A stretch of 10,855 bases of DNA, taken from assembly GCA_900769075.1 (NCBI GenBank), contig CAAGFE010000068.1, positions 1 to 10,855 of the forward strand, read 5' to 3'. Source of the stretch: Clostridia bacterium. GTDB lineage: Bacteria; Bacillota; Clostridia; Christensenellales; Aristaeellaceae. The notes beneath the pieces were generated by a model. It worked only from the letters and a program-made list of their open reading frames with translations. It was not told the origin of the DNA and searched no databases. The position numbers and the translations under genes are program-made. Positions 1-6,332 of this stretch are shown piece after piece. Numbering within the stretch: the stretch's first letter is position 1; the number at the start of each line of letters is the position of its first letter.

Positions 1-29
1 TCTTGAATTGTCAAGTCAAGTGCAACAGT
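1..29. repeat. IS30-family inverted repeat, left (transposase 3' side)
   Basis: It pairs with 1085-1113 (23 of 29 matches; the inner 12 bases are identical). It contains the transposase stop codon at 11-13. The true outer end may begin a base or more before the window. Confidence 0.8.
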
Positions 30-1009
30 AGATTGAAGAAAACTTCAAAGGGAGATCTCCAGCCGAGACATTTTCGCGGACGCAGATTGATCTTGTTGGT
101 AAAGGCGGTGAAAAACGCAGGATCGAATGATTCCAAGTCAGTCGATTTGGGGCAATACTCCCGGATAAGGCCATTCGTATTCTCGTTAGTACCGCGCATC
201 CAGGGCGAGTGAGGCGGCGGGAAGAAGAAAGGAACATCGTTGAGAGCAGCAGAAATTTCAGCATGCTTTGCAAACTCCATACCGCGATCCGGAGTGATGG
301 AGCGAACGAGTTCAGGCGGGAGGCCGCTGAGCAGCTGAATCATCCCATCGCGAACATGAACCGAAGTTTTCTTGGGAATCTTCAAGGACAACAGTAGCCT
401 TGATTTTCTGCAAGCCAAGGTAATCAGGCAGGAAGAGCCAGTCTTACCAGCTACGGTGTCAGCTTCCCAATGCCCCAGTTCAGAGCGGTTGTTGGCCGCC
501 AGAGGTCGCTCTTCAATGGGGTGACTGATGCGAAGCTTGCCCCGCGTTTCTTCTTCGCCCTTTTTGCGGCGCGTCTTGCCGCGATGACGCAGTCTACGTG
601 CAATGCCACGCTCGCCATGAGACAGTTTACGAACCTCAAGGTGTCCTGCGTAGATGGCGCGGTAGATTGTGGGATGGCTCACCTGATAGGGACTGTTTTC
701 CAGTTTTGCCCGGTTCGCTATTTGCTCGGGTGACCATTGCTCATCCAGTATCTTCTGCTGCACAAATGCCCTGGCTGCCGGATCGTCGAGAATCCGTTTG
801 CGACAGCACTTTTCCCTCCGCTTCCGATACTTCTTCTCTGCCTCAGCGGGCCAGTAGCCGTCCTTCACGCTATTTCGTTTCAATTCCCTGCTGATTGTTC
901 CGGCGCTTCGTCCAAGCGCGCGGCTGATTTCTCTGATTCCTTTCCCTTCTGCTGAAAGTTTCAGTATACTTTCCCGCTCTTTTATGCTAAGATGTTGGTA
1001 GTGGCTCAT
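11..1009 (-). CDS. IS30-family DDE transposase
   Basis: This 332-aa protein cuts and joins the element ends during transposition. An N-terminal helix-turn-helix region (about residues 1-45, opening MSHYQHLSIKERESI, with GKGIREISRALGRS and TISRELKRN) is typical of IS30-family end-binding domains. The catalytic RNase H-like core shows the DDE triad: D184 in GHWEADTVAG, D241 in TPDRGMEF, and E276 in RGTNENTNGLIREY. The spacing of 57 and 35 residues fits the family. The start at 1009 is chosen because AAAGGAG lies 7 bases upstream; the longer open frame to 1411 runs antisense through the acetyltransferase and lacks this support. The length is slightly below the 383 aa of IS30 itself but common in the family. 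No frameshift or missing catalytic residue is seen, so it could be active. Confidence 0.95.
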   Translation of the reverse strand: MSHYQHLSIKERESILKLSAEGKGIREISRALGRSAGTISRELKRNSVKDGYWPAEAEKKYRKRREKCCRKRILDDPAARAFVQQKILDEQWSPEQIANRAKLENSPYQVSHPTIYRAIYAGHLEVRKLSHGERGIARRLRHRGKTRRKKGEEETRGKLRISHPIEERPLAANNRSELGHWEADTVAGKTGSSCLITLACRKSRLLLSLKIPKKTSVHVRDGMIQLLSGLPPELVRSITPDRGMEFAKHAEISAALNDVPFFFPPPHSPWMRGTNENTNGLIREYCPKSTDLESFDPAFFTAFTNKINLRPRKCLGWRSPFEVFFNLLLHLT

Positions 1010-1043
1010 TGAGTTGCTCCTTTCGTAGTTGTCCGCAAACAAT

Positions 1044-1072
1044 ATTCTAAAGGAGTTTCCTCTCTGAGTCAC
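1044..1072 (-). promoter_or_regulatory. Likely transposase promoter
   Basis: On the minus strand GTGACT (1072-1067) is separated by 17 bases from TAGAAT (1049-1044). The -10 matches 5 of 6 and the -35 matches 4 of 6 consensus positions. It lies between the right inverted repeat and the start codon. Confidence 0.5.
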
Positions 1073-1084
1073 TATTTTCTTTGC

Positions 1085-1113
1085 ACTGTTGCACTTACAT
1101 TGTAAATTCAAGG
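1085..1113. repeat. IS30-family inverted repeat, right (transposase 5' side)
   Basis: Partner of 1-29. It lies upstream of the transposase promoter and its outer edge falls two bases from the A-run that forms the U-tract of the neighbouring terminator. Confidence 0.8.
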
Positions 1114-1115
1114 TG

Positions 1116-1143
1116 AAAAAAATGCGCTCCCGGTCAGGAGCGC
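1116..1143 (-). terminator. Rho-independent terminator of the acetyltransferase gene
   Basis: On the minus strand GCGCTCC (1143-1137), a six-base loop and GGAGCGC (1130-1124) form a perfect 7-bp GC-rich stem. It is followed by A and seven Ts (1122-1116). It starts 9 bases after the acetyltransferase stop. The U-tract ends two bases before the inverted repeat of the IS. Confidence 0.85.
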
Positions 1144-1152
1144 AGCGCGCGG

Positions 1153-1944
1153 TCAAAAATACCATTCCTCCGGGATGTCCTGGATGCCGATGCACACATC
1201 CCGGTCGGCGTGGGCCCAGATGCGCATGACCGTGTCGGTCATTTTCCGGCAGTCGCAGCCGTATACCAGCGCATTCCCCAGCCAGCCGTACTGTACCGCG
1301 CCGGTCGCATCCAGGGCATGCTTGTAGTTGCGATAGTATTCCGACAACCCGCAGCGGATCCCTTCGGTGCGGTGGGGATGAAAGTCCGGGTTGCGGCGGA
1401 TGTTCCCCCATTCATCGGTGATGGTGACGGCAAAGCCCGTTGGGGCAAGGCGGTTCGGGCGGTTGATGCGCTCATCCACCGCATGCAGATAGGTGTTGCG
1501 CTCGTGGCCCACACCGATGAGCAGCACCTTGCCGTTTTCCTCGTACAGCCGGCTCAGCGCGCCGCCCAGGGGCGCCGGGGTGGAAGCATCCTCCTCGCCC
1601 CGGAGGTATTCCCGGGCCCGCTTGCCAAAGCCCGCCATGGAGTGGGTCGGGTGCAGCGAACGAACGCCGTCCCGGCGGAAGGCGGCAACCTTCGCCAGCG
1701 TGCCGATGCAGGGCACGGTGGTGCGAACGTCATAATGGGGATTCGCCGCGTTCACATTCGCCCAGGTATGGGTCGGGATAAGCAGGAGTCCGTCGCAGAG
1801 GCAGTCCTTCATGGCGTCGATCAGGCCGTCCGCGCCGCCCTCGATGGGGCCGATCTCGCGCAGGGAGGCATGCACCGTCACCACATCGTCGCGGCGGATA
1901 CCGAAGGATTCAAACAGCCGAAAAACGTCGTTGCGGGTAATCAT
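1153..1944 (-). CDS. AAC(3)-type antibiotic N-acetyltransferase
   Basis: A 263-aa protein of the antibiotic acetyltransferase family (COG2746). Known members transfer acetyl from acetyl-CoA to the 3-amino group of 2-deoxystreptamine aminoglycosides in the cytoplasm. Visible family landmarks are VHASLREIG followed by GGAD (residues 24-39), IPTHTW (56-61), the strongly conserved HPTHSMAGFGK (98-108), and the IGVGHERNTYLHAVDE stretch (143-158). Length matches the family. The start at 1944 is preferred because AAAGGAG lies 5 bases upstream; the in-frame start at 1992 adds 16 unrelated residues and has no such site. It has its own terminator, is divergent from the GH2 gene across 132 bp, and lies 39 bp from the IS. 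The substrate is not predictable: many chromosomal members are not proven to confer resistance. Confidence 0.88.
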   Translation of the reverse strand: MITRNDVFRLFESFGIRRDDVVTVHASLREIGPIEGGADGLIDAMKDCLCDGLLLIPTHTWANVNAANPHYDVRTTVPCIGTLAKVAAFRRDGVRSLHPTHSMAGFGKRAREYLRGEEDASTPAPLGGALSRLYEENGKVLLIGVGHERNTYLHAVDERINRPNRLAPTGFAVTITDEWGNIRRNPDFHPHRTEGIRCGLSEYYRNYKHALDATGAVQYGWLGNALVYGCDCRKMTDTVMRIWAHADRDVCIGIQDIPEEWYF

Positions 1945-2018
1945 AGGCGCTCCTTTGCTGGTATTCATGGGAAAGAGATTCGTCCCCATCACCGCCGAAT
2001 CCTGCCTGGGGATTAAAT

Positions 2019-2047
2019 TTGCATCCCCGCCCGGGGCGTGCTATAAT
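2019..2047 (+). promoter_or_regulatory. Consensus sigma-A promoter of the GH2 gene
   Basis: TTGCAT (2019-2024), a 17-base spacer and a perfect TATAAT (2042-2047) lie 29 bases before the GH2 start codon, giving a leader of about 20-25 nt. No operator palindrome is obvious around it. Confidence 0.8.
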
Positions 2048-2076
2048 GAAGGCAACGAATCTGCGAGGTGAAGCCC

Positions 2077-3738
2077 ATGTCCTCCTGGCACACATATTAT
2101 CCGCGCCCCCAGCTGCGGCGCGGCAGCTTCCTCCCCCTTCCGGACGGCTGGAAGCTCAACGGGAATCCCATCACGCTGCCCTTCTGCCCCGAAAGCCTGC
2201 TCAGCGGCTACGACGGGGAGCTGGGCAATACGATGGTTTACGAAACCACCTTCACCCTGCCGGAGGGCTTCGTCCCCCAGGGACATCAGGTGATGCTCCA
2301 CTTCGGCGCGGTGGATCAGATCGCCGAGGTGTTCGTGAACGGGCGGCCCGTTGTCCGGCATGAAGGCGGGTATTGGCCCTTCAGCGGGAACATCACCCCG
2401 ATGCTGGTGAAGGGCGCGAATGAGCTGACCGTCTTTGTCATTGACGCGCTGGATCACGATTATCCCTACGGCAAGCAGCGCCGGAAGCGCGGCGGCATGT
2501 GGTACACCCCCGTCACCGGCATCTGGCAGCCGGTGTGGATGGAAGCCGTCCCCCCTGTGGCGATTGCCGGGCTGAACATCCGCCCCGACCTGACCGGCAT
2601 CACCCTGTCGGTGGATTCCGCCGCTGCCCACTGCGATGCGGTCATCCGCCTGGACGGCGCGGAAGTCGCCCGGGCCTCCTGGGCGCAGACCGGCGAAGCC
2701 CGCCGCATCGACATTCCGCCGGAACACATCCGCCTGTGGACGCCGGACAGCCCAACCCTCTACGACCTCACCGTGACCGCCGGGGCCGACACCGTTCACA
2801 GCTATTTCGCCCTGCGCACGGTGGAAATCACACCGGATCGCCATGGCATCCAGCGCCTGTGCCTGAACGGGCAGCCCATCTTCCTCAACGCGGTGCTGGA
2901 TCAGGGGTACTTCACGGATGGACACTACCTGCCCGGCGACCCGGAGGAATACGCCCGGGATGTGCGGCGGATGAAGGCCCTGGGCTTCAATACCCTGCGC
3001 AAGCACGTCAAGGTGGAGCCGGAGGCCTTCTACGAGGCCTGTGACCGCCTGGGCATGCTGGTGGTGCAGGACATGGTCAACAGCGGCGGCTACAACTACC
3101 TGTTCGACACTGTCCTGCCGACCCTCGGGTTTCAGAAGCGGCCCAACTGGCCGGTCAGCGCCCGCAGGAAGGAAATCTTCGAGCGCTGCGCCCGGGACAC
3201 CGTCGCCCATCTGCACAATCATCCCTGCGTCATCGGCTATACCATCTTCAACGAGGGCTGGGGGCAGTTTGACGGCGACCGCCTCTACCGAAGCCTGAAG
3301 GCCCTCGACCCGAGCCGCTTCTTCAACACCGCCAGCGGCTGGTTCATCCCCCGGGAAACCGATGTGGACAGCCGACACGTCTACTTCCGCAACAAGCGCC
3401 TGCGTCCGCGACAGCGGCCCCTGTTCCTGTCCGAATGCGGCGGATTCAGCCGGAGGATCGACGGGCATCTGTGGAATCCTGCCCATGAATACGGCTACGG
3501 CAAGGCCGAAACGGAGGAGCAGCTCACCGCCGCCATCGCCCGGCTCTACGCCGGCATGGTGAATCCTGCCATCCCCGAGGGCCTGTGCGGCGTGGTTTAC
3601 ACCCAGCTTTCCGACGTGGAGGACGAAATCAACGGCCTGTACACCTACGACCGCCAGGTCTGCAAGGTGGATGCGGAAAGATTGCGGGCTGTGCTGCGGG
3701 AGGCGGAAGACATTTTGCGAAAAGCCTTGGAAGCATAA
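2077..3738 (+). CDS. Glycoside hydrolase family 2 (beta-galactosidase/glucuronidase type)
   Basis: A 553-aa retaining glycosidase that removes a sugar from the non-reducing end of oligosaccharides. It has the GH2 order: a sugar-binding jelly-roll domain (about 10-150, with FGAVDQIAEVFVNG and HEGGYWPF), an immunoglobulin-like domain (about 160-250), and a catalytic TIM barrel (about 255-553). The expected acid/base is E393 in FNEGWGQFD and the nucleophile E453 in LFLSECGGFS. No signal peptide or membrane segment is seen, so it should be cytoplasmic. It lacks the extra C-terminal domains of LacZ. The start at 2077 has GAGGTG 6 bases upstream; the in-frame GTG at 2068 is part of that site. It stands alone as a transcription unit, with its own promoter and terminator and no transporter beside it. 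Galactoside or glucuronide specificity cannot be read from the sequence. Confidence 0.9.
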   Translation: MSSWHTYYPRPQLRRGSFLPLPDGWKLNGNPITLPFCPESLLSGYDGELGNTMVYETTFTLPEGFVPQGHQVMLHFGAVDQIAEVFVNGRPVVRHEGGYWPFSGNITPMLVKGANELTVFVIDALDHDYPYGKQRRKRGGMWYTPVTGIWQPVWMEAVPPVAIAGLNIRPDLTGITLSVDSAAAHCDAVIRLDGAEVARASWAQTGEARRIDIPPEHIRLWTPDSPTLYDLTVTAGADTVHSYFALRTVEITPDRHGIQRLCLNGQPIFLNAVLDQGYFTDGHYLPGDPEEYARDVRRMKALGFNTLRKHVKVEPEAFYEACDRLGMLVVQDMVNSGGYNYLFDTVLPTLGFQKRPNWPVSARRKEIFERCARDTVAHLHNHPCVIGYTIFNEGWGQFDGDRLYRSLKALDPSRFFNTASGWFIPRETDVDSRHVYFRNKRLRPRQRPLFLSECGGFSRRIDGHLWNPAHEYGYGKAETEEQLTAAIARLYAGMVNPAIPEGLCGVVYTQLSDVEDEINGLYTYDRQVCKVDAERLRAVLREAEDILRKALEA

Positions 3739-3748
3739 GCCCCGGGAC

Positions 3749-3775
3749 GCCCGCTGGCGCACAGCGCAGGCGGGC
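3749..3775. repeat. GC-rich hairpin after the GH2 gene
   Basis: GCCCGC (3749-3754) pairs with GCGGGC (3770-3775), with an inner GCGC/GCGC stem. It begins 10 bases after the GH2 stop and has no U-tract. It may protect the 3' end of the GH2 mRNA ahead of the true terminator. Confidence 0.5.
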
Positions 3776-3790
3776 CCGCTCTGATACGCT

Positions 3791-3834
3791 AAAAAGCCCG
3801 TACACCAGCTTCTGCCGGTGCACGGGTTTTCTTC
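3791..3834. terminator. Bidirectional terminator between convergent genes
   Basis: CCCGTACACCAGC (3797-3809) pairs with GCCGGTGCACGGG (3814-3826) around a TTCT loop, with two A-C mismatches in 13 pairs. It is followed by TTTTCTT on the plus strand and preceded by AAAAA, which becomes TTTTT on the minus strand. It therefore suits both the GH2 transcript and the luxS-phosphoesterase transcript. Confidence 0.85.
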
Positions 3835-3845
3835 CTGTTTGATGT

Positions 3846-4544
3846 TCAGCGGGAATAAACGCCGGTCAGCACTTCCCGAATGTAGGACTCCCGGTGGGGC
3901 AGGTGCATATCCTGGCGGGCGATATCCGCGGCGGCCTCGTTGTCATAGGGCACGGAGAGAATCGTCATCGTCAGGACGGAGGCTTCCCGGCTGCCCAGGT
4001 CGCCGTCCATCAGCAGGGCATGCGCCTTCGGCACGCCCATGCTGTTGCCCACGCTGCCGGTGTTGAGCGCGTAGCCGTCGTTCAGCGTGCGGACAAAGGG
4101 CCGGTGGCTGTCGGCAAAGATGATGCCGGTGTAGGTTTCCCCATTGGCGCGAAAGGCCTGGGCGAACAGGGCTTTGTCATCCTGCACGCTGAGCAGGGGC
4201 GTCACCGGCCGCCCATGGAACAGGCGGAAGTGCACGCCGCTGATCCAGGCGTCGGTTTCGCGGGGCAGGTTTTTCAGCCAGGTCAGGCGCTCCTCACCCA
4301 ACTGGTTCCAGAAATACCCGTCCTCGGGGAATTCCCTGCCGCCGATGCCGTAATCCCAGTTGCCGCCGATGCATACCCTGCAGTTGGCGCGCACCCAGTC
4401 GCAGGTTTCGGCATTCTGCGGGCCCTTGCCCACCGCGTCGCCCAGGAACCAGATCTCCTCCGCCTGCTGGCGGCGCAGCTCCTTCTCCAGGGCCTGCGTA
4501 GCGATGAAATTGCCGTGGAGGTCGCCGATCAATGCAATCTTCAT
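3846..4544 (-). CDS. Calcineurin-like metallophosphoesterase (YfcE/MJ0936-like)
   Basis: A 232-aa soluble metal-dependent phosphoesterase of the Metallophos_2 type. Motifs in order are GDLHGN (7-12), LGDAVGKGP (34-42), GGNWD (60-64), the histidine in LFHGRP (H110), ADSHRP (144-149) where the family usually has GHTH, and NTGSVG (161-166). These supply the two-metal site. The replacement of GN(H/C)D by GNWD and of GHTH by ADSH is slightly unusual. The start at 4544 puts GDLHG at the usual position, with AAGGTGG 9 bases upstream; in-frame starts at 4550 (ATG) and 4553 (GTG) are possible. It follows luxS by 18 bp with no terminator between, so the two are co-transcribed. The substrate is unknown. 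Confidence 0.88.
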   Translation of the reverse strand: MKIALIGDLHGNFIATQALEKELRRQQAEEIWFLGDAVGKGPQNAETCDWVRANCRVCIGGNWDYGIGGREFPEDGYFWNQLGEERLTWLKNLPRETDAWISGVHFRLFHGRPVTPLLSVQDDKALFAQAFRANGETYTGIIFADSHRPFVRTLNDGYALNTGSVGNSMGVPKAHALLMDGDLGSREASVLTMTILSVPYDNEAAADIARQDMHLPHRESYIREVLTGVYSR

Positions 4545-4562
4545 GTTCATCACCCACCTTCG

Positions 4563-5027
4563 TCAATCCGGGTAAACGAGGGTATCGGGGGTGACGCTTG
4601 CCAGCACCCGGAGGTAGGCGGCGGCCTCCCGTTTCGCGCCGGGCAGGTCGTGCTCCTGGAAATTGCCGCATTCGATCCGCTTCGCGCCGGGGATTTCTCC
4701 CTCAAAATCCGCCGCGAAGGCAAAGGCCGCCTTCACCAGGTCGATGGCCTGCTGATGGCTCACCGCGTCCCGGAGAATCAGGTAGAACCCGGTGCGGCAG
4801 CCCATGGGGCCGAAGTACACCACCTGATCCGACCAGTCCGAGGAGCGGACGTAGGTGGCCACCAGATGCTCGATGGTGTGGAGAGGGGCCTGGGCAAGAT
4901 AATCGCCCCGATTGGGCCACTTGCAGCGCAGGTCGTAGGTGACGCAGTCCCCATCGACGCGGGAAATGTACATGCCCGGCGTGAGGGTATCGTGGTTGAT
5001 GGTAAAGGATGCGATCTTTCGCAGCAT
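4563..5027 (-). CDS. luxS: S-ribosylhomocysteine lyase LuxS
   Basis: A 154-aa cytoplasmic enzyme that splits S-ribosylhomocysteine into homocysteine and DPD, the precursor of autoinducer-2. It completes the two-step detoxification of S-adenosylhomocysteine in the activated methyl cycle. The metal ligands are visible: H50 and H54 in HTIEH, and C120 in ECGNFQEHDL. E53 and C77 (in FGPMGCRTGFYL) are the catalytic residues. The length is normal. The start at 5027 has GAGGGAG 8 bases upstream. It is the first gene of an operon with the phosphoesterase, driven by a TATAAT promoter 30 bases upstream. The partner nucleosidase gene (mtnN/pfs) is not in this window. I see no SAM or SAH riboswitch in the short leader. 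Confidence 0.97.
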   Translation of the reverse strand: MLRKIASFTINHDTLTPGMYISRVDGDCVTYDLRCKWPNRGDYLAQAPLHTIEHLVATYVRSSDWSDQVVYFGPMGCRTGFYLILRDAVSHQQAIDLVKAAFAFAADFEGEIPGAKRIECGNFQEHDLPGAKREAAAYLRVLASVTPDTLVYPD

Positions 5028-5057
5028 AGCATGGTCTCCCTCATATCATTTCAAACC

Positions 5058-5086
5058 ATTATACCACAGAAATCCCGCCTGCACAA
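5058..5086 (-). promoter_or_regulatory. Promoter of the luxS operon
   Basis: On the minus strand TTGTGC (5086-5081), a 17-base spacer and a perfect TATAAT (5063-5058) lie 30 bases before the luxS start. The leader is too short to hold a riboswitch. Confidence 0.75.
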
Positions 5087-5212
5087 GCCTGGCAGATCGC
5101 CGCAGCCCCGGGTCGGCGAGATTTCGTGATGTCTTGCCCGTTTCATGATCCTTGCCGCCATCCGGCGCAGATTTCTCCCTGCGAAAATTCTTCATTTTTT
5201 TGTTTTTCCCTA

Positions 5213-5241
5213 TTGACTTCTCCCCTGTTCCGTGATATACT
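5213..5241 (+). promoter_or_regulatory. Promoter of tRNA-Ala
   Basis: TTGACT (5213-5218), a 17-base spacer and TATACT (5236-5241) place the start of transcription about 7 bases before the mature tRNA. A T-rich stretch precedes the -35. The 130 bp between this and the divergent luxS promoter holds no convincing gene. Confidence 0.85.
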
Positions 5242-5254
5242 ATCAAACGTTGAC

Positions 5255-5330
5255 GGGGCATTAGCGCAGCTGGTAGCGCACAACACTGGCAGTGTTGGGG
5301 TCAGCGGTTCGAATCCGCTATGCTCCACCA
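5255..5330 (+). tRNA. tRNA-Ala (anticodon GGC)
   Basis: A 76-nt tRNA with all arms present. The acceptor arm is GGGGCAT/ATGCTCC, the D stem GCGC/GCGC, the anticodon stem CAACA/TGTTG around CTGGCAG, and the T arm AGCGG-TTCGAAT-CCGCT, ending in A and an encoded CCA. The third acceptor pair is G-U, the classic alanine identity element. Anticodon GGC reads GCC and GCU codons. It is the last gene before the change to accessory-type sequence. Confidence 0.98.
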
Positions 5331-5391
5331 CAGCACACAGGTACGAACCCGAAATCCTGATTTTCAGAACGGTGTTCGCCCTGACAATCAA

Positions 5392-5427
5392 ACAGCCGGA
5401 GGATTAAAACCTTCGGCTGTTTTTTTT
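5392..5427 (+). terminator. Terminator of the tRNA transcript
   Basis: ACAGCCGGAGG (5392-5402) pairs with CCTTCGGCTGT (5410-5420), an 11-bp stem with one G-T pair and a 7-nt loop, followed by eight Ts. It follows the tRNA by 61 nt. On the minus strand it is followed only by TTTGATT, so it would be a weak terminator for the sigma-like gene. Confidence 0.9.
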
Positions 5428-5469
5428 GTATCTTAATCTCAAAACCTTGCGAAAAATCACGCTTTTCAG

Positions 5470-5511
5470 AATCAAGTCAAACTTTTTTACAGCAAATTGC
5501 TCAACTTGATT
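5470..5511. repeat. Nested inverted repeat after the sigma/alpha-CTD gene
   Basis: AATCAAGT (5470-5477) pairs with ACTTGATT (5504-5511), and inside lies a second palindrome, AGCAAATTGCT (5491-5501). It touches the stop codon of the sigma-like gene. There is no U-tract on the minus strand, so it is not a standard terminator for that gene. It lies where accessory sequence seems to begin. Confidence 0.45.
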
Positions 5512-6152
5512 TATTCTTCCGAGATTTGAAGGTGCTTGCAGTCCTGGCCCATTTCCTCAAGCACCTTGACTATTTCATCCCGGCTCTTCACTCCGACGCA
5601 GCGCAGGGACGTAAACTGCTGATTCGTCAGATTCAGCACATCACCGAGCGTCTTACAACCGCCGCGCAGGAGTCCGTTGCAGGACCGTGTACTAAGGTTG
5701 AGCTTCTGAATCGGGGTATCAAGCACGTTCATCTTTTCAATAAGTTCATCCATATTGCCGGTATCTTCCGTGCAGTTGTCGAGGAGCTTCTTAACGTGCT
5801 CCTTTGTCGCTCTTTTTCTTGCGACTTCTGCTGCTTCGGTTTTCTCCATCCGCAGGACGCCGGAAACACCGTATTGGATGTACCGCATAACAGACGGGTG
5901 ACGGAGCTTGTGAAGTCCCTTTTCGATGACCTGCCGGGCGCGTTCCCTCGATATGTTGTGGAGCTTGCTGATAGCGTCGAACGTCATTCCCTGCTTGTAT
6001 CGCTCGAACAACATAGTTGCAGTCTTTTCATCCAGCAGATTCACCGCGTACTCGACGCTGGCATCCAGATCGTGCGGGTAAGGCACCTTCAAGCTCCCGC
6101 AAGTGAACACATCTTCAAGCAAGCCGAACGGCCACTGTTTTATCCTTCCCAT
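5511..6152 (-). CDS. Sigma region-4 HTH fused to RNA polymerase alpha C-terminal domain
   Basis: A 213-aa putative transcription factor. Residues about 35-87 look like sigma-70 region 4, the part that reads the -35 box: YAVNLLDEKTATMLFERY, then TFDAISKLHNISRERARQV. Residues about 146-202 align with the alpha-CTD that binds UP elements. Set against the E. coli alpha-CTD as I recall it, the equivalents of R265 and N268 (R156, N159 in STRSCN) and of G296, K298, S299, E302 (G187, K189, S190, E193 in VGVKSRDE) are all kept. Between them lies a charged linker. It has no sigma region 2, so it cannot melt promoters alone. It has its own promoter with overlapping palindromes, and AAGGA 8 bases before the ATG. 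Likely role (inferred): regulator of the element's UP-element promoters. Confidence 0.8.
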   Translation of the reverse strand: MGRIKQWPFGLLEDVFTCGSLKVPYPHDLDASVEYAVNLLDEKTATMLFERYKQGMTFDAISKLHNISRERARQVIEKGLHKLRHPSVMRYIQYGVSGVLRMEKTEAAEVARKRATKEHVKKLLDNCTEDTGNMDELIEKMNVLDTPIQKLNLSTRSCNGLLRGGCKTLGDVLNLTNQQFTSLRCVGVKSRDEIVKVLEEMGQDCKHLQISEE

Positions 6153-6173
6153 AATTGCTTTCCTTTCTTTGGC

Positions 6174-6195
6174 TAAATATATTTAACTGTTAAAT
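6174..6195. promoter_or_regulatory. Overlapping palindromes at the P1 start site (operator candidate)
   Basis: TAAATATATTTA (6174-6185) and ATTTAACTGTTAAAT (6181-6195) are perfect palindromes that share five bases. They begin 2 bases after the P1 -10 box and cover the start of transcription. This is a usual place for a repressor or autoregulator. Confidence 0.55.
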
Positions 6196-6197
6196 AC

Positions 6198-6248
6198 ATT
6201 TTAGCGCAATATATTACACTTGTCAATAGTTTTAGGTAAAAATATTTT
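6198..6248 (-). promoter_or_regulatory. Promoter P1 with UP element, driving the sigma/alpha-CTD gene
   Basis: On the minus strand an A/T block AAAATATTTTT, a short gap and an A-run occupy 6248-6227. They are followed by a perfect TTGACA (6226-6221), a 17-base spacer and TAAAAT (6203-6198). The A/T block fits the UP-element consensus with about one mismatch. The spacer matches that of P2 at 13 of 17 positions. Confidence 0.85.
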
Positions 6249-6261
6249 GCCGATTTCAGAA

Positions 6262-6321
6262 ATAAGAAAAGCCCGTTTACCTTATCGTCGCGCGAACCGT
6301 GCGTAAGAAAAAGAAACGGGC
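6262..6321 (-). terminator. Terminator of the Cys-rich gene / long operon
   Basis: On the minus strand GCCCGTTT (6321-6314) pairs perfectly with AAACGGGC (6278-6271) and is followed by TTTTCTTATT. The loop is 35 nt and can hold a small inner CTTA/TAAG stem. It starts 12 bases after the Cys-rich stop codon and ends upstream of P1, so it separates the two units. Confidence 0.7.
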
Positions 6322-6332
6322 AATCATTTTAT

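Larger units (their letters stand above)
1..1113 (-). mobile_element. IS30-family insertion sequence, nearly complete
   Basis: The transposase gene is bracketed by imperfect inverted repeats at 1-29 and 1085-1113. Read inward from each end, the repeats match at 23 of 29 positions and share the inner block AAGTGCAACAGT. That ending in CAACAGT is what I recall for IS30-family termini. The left terminus lies at or just before base 1, so the outermost bases and the left target duplication are not visible. The transposase stop codon lies inside the left repeat, so almost the whole element is coding. The element abuts the U-tract of the acetyltransferase terminator on its right. Confidence 0.9.

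Noticed and set aside
1010..1411. N-terminal extension of the transposase frame
   Set aside because: It runs antisense through the terminator and the acetyltransferase gene; the start at 1009 has a good ribosome site and the family N terminus.
1210..2016. 268-codon plus-strand frame opposite the acetyltransferase gene
   Set aside because: Antisense shadow; it also overlaps the GH2 promoter region.
2068..2076. GTG at 2068 as GH2 start
   Set aside because: It forms part of the ribosome binding site for the ATG at 2077.
2041..3762. 573-codon minus-strand frame opposite the GH2 gene
   Set aside because: Antisense shadow in GC-rich DNA; the plus-strand gene has domains, promoter and ribosome site.
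4978..5057. SAM/SAH riboswitch before luxS
   Set aside because: The leader is only about 20-30 nt, too short for any known class.
3894..5129. 411-codon plus-strand frame opposite luxS and the phosphoesterase
   Set aside because: Antisense shadow of two well supported genes; no recognisable domains.
5255..5330. Integration site proven by a repeated tRNA end
   Set aside because: No second copy of the tRNA 3' end was found in the window, so this remains only a possibility.
5046..5407. Small frames over the luxS promoter and the tRNA
   Set aside because: They overlap a certain tRNA and its promoter.
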